This document shows positions 6,578 through 9,216 of a DNA stretch of 9,216 bases, piece by piece. The translations under genes were made by a program, and so were the position numbers. The stretch spans positions 1 through 9,216 of the forward strand of contig JAKAGC010000107.1 of NCBI GenBank assembly GCA_021817755.1. The letters are read 5' to 3'. A model generated the notes under the pieces. It was not told where the DNA came from and did no database searches. It worked only from the letters and a program-made list of their open reading frames with translations. Numbering within the stretch: position 1 is the stretch's first letter; every line of letters begins with the position of its first letter. This stretch comes from Acidobacteriota bacterium (lineage in GTDB: Bacteria; Acidobacteriota; Aminicenantia; UBA2199).

Positions 6578-8374
6578 ATGATTAATGTTGACGATTTAAA
6601 ATTATTGCCTTACGGTGAGTCGGATTATATGAAAATCCGTAATGAGAATAAGTATTACGTAGATAAAACCCATTTCATCAAAACCATTGAACGAAAAGGT
6701 TCATTCTTGTTCTTTATCCGTCCTAGGCGTTTTGGAAAATCGCTTTTACTCTCTACTCTGTCCTGTTATTATGATATCTTGAAAAAAAATGATTTTAACC
6801 ATCTATTTGAAGAAACTTATATCCACAAAACTCCTACTCCTAATCGACATAGTTACTTGATACTTAAATTTGATTTTTCTACTATAAACAGTGAACCTGA
6901 TAAAATTGAAGAATCCTTTAATCTAAATGTAAGGAATACTATCGACGATTTTATTCAAAAATACAAAGAATTCCTGATTGATAATTTTGAGGAATTCAAA
7001 CAAAAAATCCAAGTTGCCAAAACTGCATCGGATATGTTGGATACTCTAACAAAACAATTTAAAAATTTAGGGAACCCTATCTATGTCATTATTGATGAAT
7101 ATGACAATTTTGCCAATACACTTGTTTCATCTTATGGAGAAAATTTATATAAGAGTATGACTCAGGGGGAAGGTTTTTTCCGCGCTTTTTTTCATGTACT
7201 TAAAGGAGCAACCAACGGGGAACCTGCCCCGGTTGCGCGAATATTTATAACTGGTGTTTCCCCTATAACCTTAACCGAGATTACCTCCAGTTTTAATATT
7301 GCTCGAAATATCTCTCTTGATCACGATATAAACGAAATGGTGGGATTTACTAACCAGGAAACCGAAACCATGCTGAACTATTACAGCCAATCCGGATTAA
7401 TTCCTCCCGCAACTCAAGAAAATATGGCTATTATGAAAGAGTGGTACAATGGATACCGGTTTTCGCAAAAAACGCAGATTGAATTATTTAATTCTACTCA
7501 AATTTTATATTACATTAATCACTACCTTCTAAACTCAGAACCACCAACAGAACTCATCGATCAAAACCTTAGAATCGATTATCATAAACTACGTTATTTG
7601 ATTATCATCGGTCAAAAAGAGAATTCCGCTCTGAATGGGAATTTTTCTAAACTAAAAGAAATCATTGAAAATGGTGCCATCGATTCGAAACTGGTGGGAG
7701 GCTTCCCATTGCATGAGCTTACAAATACGGAGAACTTCGTATCATTGTTATTTTATTTTGGATTATTGACTATTTCCGGAACAAATCCCAACGATACTTT
7801 AAAACTCAGTATTCCAAATGAAACTGTAAAACGATTGTATTATGATTATTTTAAAGATATTTACCGTGAAACAAACGTATTCAGTATAGATATGGATAAA
7901 TACATGAAGCTCATTTCCGGTTTAGCATTTGAGAGGCAATGGCAACCTTTATTTTCATTTCTTACTGAGAAGATGGCCAATTCGATGGGGTTAAGAGATT
8001 TAATTTCGGGTGAAAAAGCAATTCAGGCATTTTTGAATGTTTATCTTGGACTTACTAATTTATATATTATTCATACTGAAAAGGAATTGAATAAAGGATA
8101 TGCTGATCTTATTATGGAGCCATTTTTAGCTCTATTTCCAGCTATTCGATATTCGTATATTATCGAGATCAAATATATTCCGCGTAATCAAGGCGTATCA
8201 AAGAAAGAAAGAGCATCGCAAGCAGAAGTAAAAAGATTACGACAGGAAGCAGAAGAACAATTAAAAAAATACGGTATGGATGAAAAATTTCATAAAACAA
8301 TCGGCAAAACAACACTGGTTAAGCTAGTATTCATTTTTAAAGGCCATAATATGGAATATATGGGAGAATGTTGA
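6578..8374 (+). CDS. DUF1703-type AAA-ATPase-like protein with PD-(D/E)XK nuclease-like domain
   Basis: 598 residues, a usual length for this family. The N-terminal half matches the AAA-ATPase-like domain: LPYGESDY (10-17) and YYVDKT (26-31), then a variant P-loop RPRRFGKS (48-55, K54, S55), a Walker B-type VIIDEYDN (170-177, D173, E174) and a sensor-like RIFITGVSP (221-229). The C-terminal half ends in a PD-(D/E)XK-like domain, with GYADL (D510) and YIIEIKY (E530, K532) as the probable metal and catalytic residues; a charged helix follows (541-565). Both halves keep their key residues, so it looks intact. The family's role is unsettled; proposals involve DNA processing, mobile elements or defence. 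No partner gene is evident. The ATG is the first possible start after the in-frame TGA at 6485, and the gene appears leaderless. By eye it is more AT-rich than the flanking genes, hinting at transfer. Confidence 0.9.
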   Translation: MINVDDLKLLPYGESDYMKIRNENKYYVDKTHFIKTIERKGSFLFFIRPRRFGKSLLLSTLSCYYDILKKNDFNHLFEETYIHKTPTPNRHSYLILKFDFSTINSEPDKIEESFNLNVRNTIDDFIQKYKEFLIDNFEEFKQKIQVAKTASDMLDTLTKQFKNLGNPIYVIIDEYDNFANTLVSSYGENLYKSMTQGEGFFRAFFHVLKGATNGEPAPVARIFITGVSPITLTEITSSFNIARNISLDHDINEMVGFTNQETETMLNYYSQSGLIPPATQENMAIMKEWYNGYRFSQKTQIELFNSTQILYYINHYLLNSEPPTELIDQNLRIDYHKLRYLIIIGQKENSALNGNFSKLKEIIENGAIDSKLVGGFPLHELTNTENFVSLLFYFGLLTISGTNPNDTLKLSIPNETVKRLYYDYFKDIYRETNVFSIDMDKYMKLISGLAFERQWQPLFSFLTEKMANSMGLRDLISGEKAIQAFLNVYLGLTNLYIIHTEKELNKGYADLIMEPFLALFPAIRYSYIIEIKYIPRNQGVSKKERASQAEVKRLRQEAEEQLKKYGMDEKFHKTIGKTTLVKLVFIFKGHNMEYMGEC

Positions 8375-8506
8375 TCTTATTCGGAAAAATTTTTTTATCC
8401 TCTTTCTTATTCTTTATGTTGAAGTTAAATTCCATAGCTTTAATCAAAAAATATTTCTCGTATGATTCAACATATAAATTTTGGGAAAATCAAACCGGAG
8501 ATGTAC
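8375..8506. other. Intergenic spacer before the GH38 gene
   Basis: 132 AT-rich bases. An imperfect dyad (GGAAAAA from 8383, TTTTTATCC ending at 8400) follows the upstream stop but has almost no GC pairing. TATGAT (8461-8466) and TATAAA (8473-8478) resemble -10 elements, but neither has a proper -35. I see no RNA gene or clear terminator. Confidence 0.4.
8497..8500 (+). promoter_or_regulatory. Ribosome binding site of the GH38 gene
   Basis: GGAG ends six bases before the ATG at 8507. Two other in-frame ATGs lie at 8501 and 8516, one base and fifteen bases from this site, so spacing favours 8507. Confidence 0.65.
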
Positions 8507-9216
8507 ATGTTTAATATGAAACGCAAATTATATGAACAACGGATCGATAGTTTTTTACCACGTTTAAAGCATTTATTTTATGAAGATATAGTCAAAATGA
8601 CAGCAGAATTTTGCCGTTTTGATGGCTTTGTCTCATTTGAGAATCGACTTAATGGGAAATACGAAGAAATCACCGAAGGAACTGTATGGGGAAAAGATTG
8701 GCAACGGGCCTGGTTCCATTTAAACGGATTCATTCCCGAAGTATGGAAGGGAAAACACGTGTGCGCCCGGATTAACCTTGGAGGAGAAGTTTTGATTTTC
8801 AATGAACAGGGTATTCCTATCCAGGGATTGAGTGTACATTCGATATGGTTCAATTATGATTACAGACGAGACAGATATGAAATCACAAAAAAAGCCCAAG
8901 GGGGAGAAAGCGTAGATTTGTGGATGGAAGCAAGTGCGGGTCAACTTTTCGGCTTGCCGTTAAAAGTGGAAGAAGGACTTAAAAAACCGGATAAATATGG
9001 TTCTTATGATGCGAAAGTGAATGAGATTTCGCTCTTGGTTTTCAGGAAAGACATTTGGGATTTGTACCTGGATTTTATGGTGTTGAATAACCAGATGCGG
9101 GCATTGCCTGAGAAAAGCGTGCGTCGCAATAGGATTCTATTTGCATTGAATGAAGTTATGAACGGATATAGAGGAGATAAAGAGAATATTGAAGAATTGA
9201 GAAATATTCTTAAACA
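8507..9216 (+). CDS. Alpha-mannosidase, glycoside hydrolase family 38 (N-terminal part, 3' partial)
   Basis: The frame is open to the window edge, giving 236 residues of a protein family usually near 1000 residues long. The part seen is the N-terminal helical lead (1-35) and beta-sandwich that precede the catalytic barrel in bacterial GH38 enzymes: WGKDWQRAWFHLNGFIPEVW (61-80), KGKHVCARINLGGEVLIF (81-98), QGIPIQGLSVHSIWF (101-115) and LWMEASAGQLFGLP (138-151). The catalytic Asp and zinc site would lie beyond the edge and cannot be checked. No signal peptide is seen, so it is probably cytoplasmic and trims alpha-mannosyl units from imported glycans; that role is inferred from the family. The start at 8507 is chosen by the GGAG site. 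It has no functional link to the gene before it. Confidence 0.8.
   Translation, partial: MFNMKRKLYEQRIDSFLPRLKHLFYEDIVKMTAEFCRFDGFVSFENRLNGKYEEITEGTVWGKDWQRAWFHLNGFIPEVWKGKHVCARINLGGEVLIFNEQGIPIQGLSVHSIWFNYDYRRDRYEITKKAQGGESVDLWMEASAGQLFGLPLKVEEGLKKPDKYGSYDAKVNEISLLVFRKDIWDLYLDFMVLNNQMRALPEKSVRRNRILFALNEVMNGYRGDKENIEELRNILK

Noticed and set aside
8383..8400. AT-rich dyad as a Rho-independent terminator after the DUF1703-type gene
   Set aside because: The stem would contain almost only A-T pairs, and the run of T lies inside the dyad and not after it.
8462..8506. Earlier in-frame ATGs (8462, 8501) for the GH38 gene
   Set aside because: 8462 has no Shine-Dalgarno sequence, and 8501 directly abuts the GGAG site. 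The extra residues add nothing recognisable from the family.
8578..8944. Two minus-strand reading frames opposite the GH38 gene
   Set aside because: They are short, overlap each other and lie antisense to a frame with clear GH38 features. Neither shows a binding site or a recognisable domain.
1..9216. CRISPR array, tRNA, rRNA, transposase, integrase or attachment site
   Set aside because: I saw no spaced repeats, cloverleaf with CCA-type end, rRNA-like sequence or mobile-element gene on either strand.

Overview
The window is a dense stretch of bacterial chromosome. By eye its GC content is roughly 40%, and it holds six genes with no gap over 300 bases. Nothing in it is a strong taxonomic marker. 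Several things fit a Gram-negative-type bacterium with an energised inner membrane and a periplasm: a Tat signal on a dipeptidase-family protein, Shine-Dalgarno sites (AAGGAG, GGAGG, GGAG), sigma70-type promoters, a membrane-anchored M48 peptidase and a DUF1703-type AAA/PD-(D/E)XK protein. A lineage of the Bacteroidota/FCB kind or a spirochaete is possible, but this is a low-confidence inference.

Layout. (1) 2-1840 (+), 5' end outside the window: a five-helix membrane protein with an exported alkaline-phosphatase/sulfatase-superfamily domain. (2) 1824-2993 (+): an M48 metallopeptidase with one membrane helix, overlapping gene 1 by 17 bases, so the two are probably co-transcribed as an envelope pair. 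(3) 3005-5080 (-): DNA topoisomerase III, convergent with gene 2 with only 11 bases between the stop codons, and with a good promoter of its own. (4) 5326-6492 (+): a Tat-exported protein of the M19 dipeptidase family that lacks the usual first-metal HxD and bridging Glu residues. It is divergent from topB across a 245-base region. (5) 6578-8374 (+): a DUF1703-type AAA-ATPase-like/PD-(D/E)XK protein, visibly more AT-rich than its neighbours. (6) 8507 to the window end (+): the N-terminal part of a GH38 alpha-mannosidase, cut by the window edge.

The most notable observation is in front of gene 5. A near-consensus promoter (TTGACA, 17-base spacer, TACAAT) predicts transcription starting on the A of the ATG. 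There is no Shine-Dalgarno site and no earlier start codon in frame, so the mRNA looks leaderless, unlike the neighbouring genes that have clear ribosome binding sites. The second is the altered metal site of the M19 protein.

Apart from the gene 1/gene 2 pair, the genes do not form an evident pathway. I see no CRISPR array, tRNA, rRNA, transposase or attachment site, and no multi-gene defence system. A wholly new system is not evident; gene 5 is the best candidate for a mobile or defence-related element, on weak evidence.
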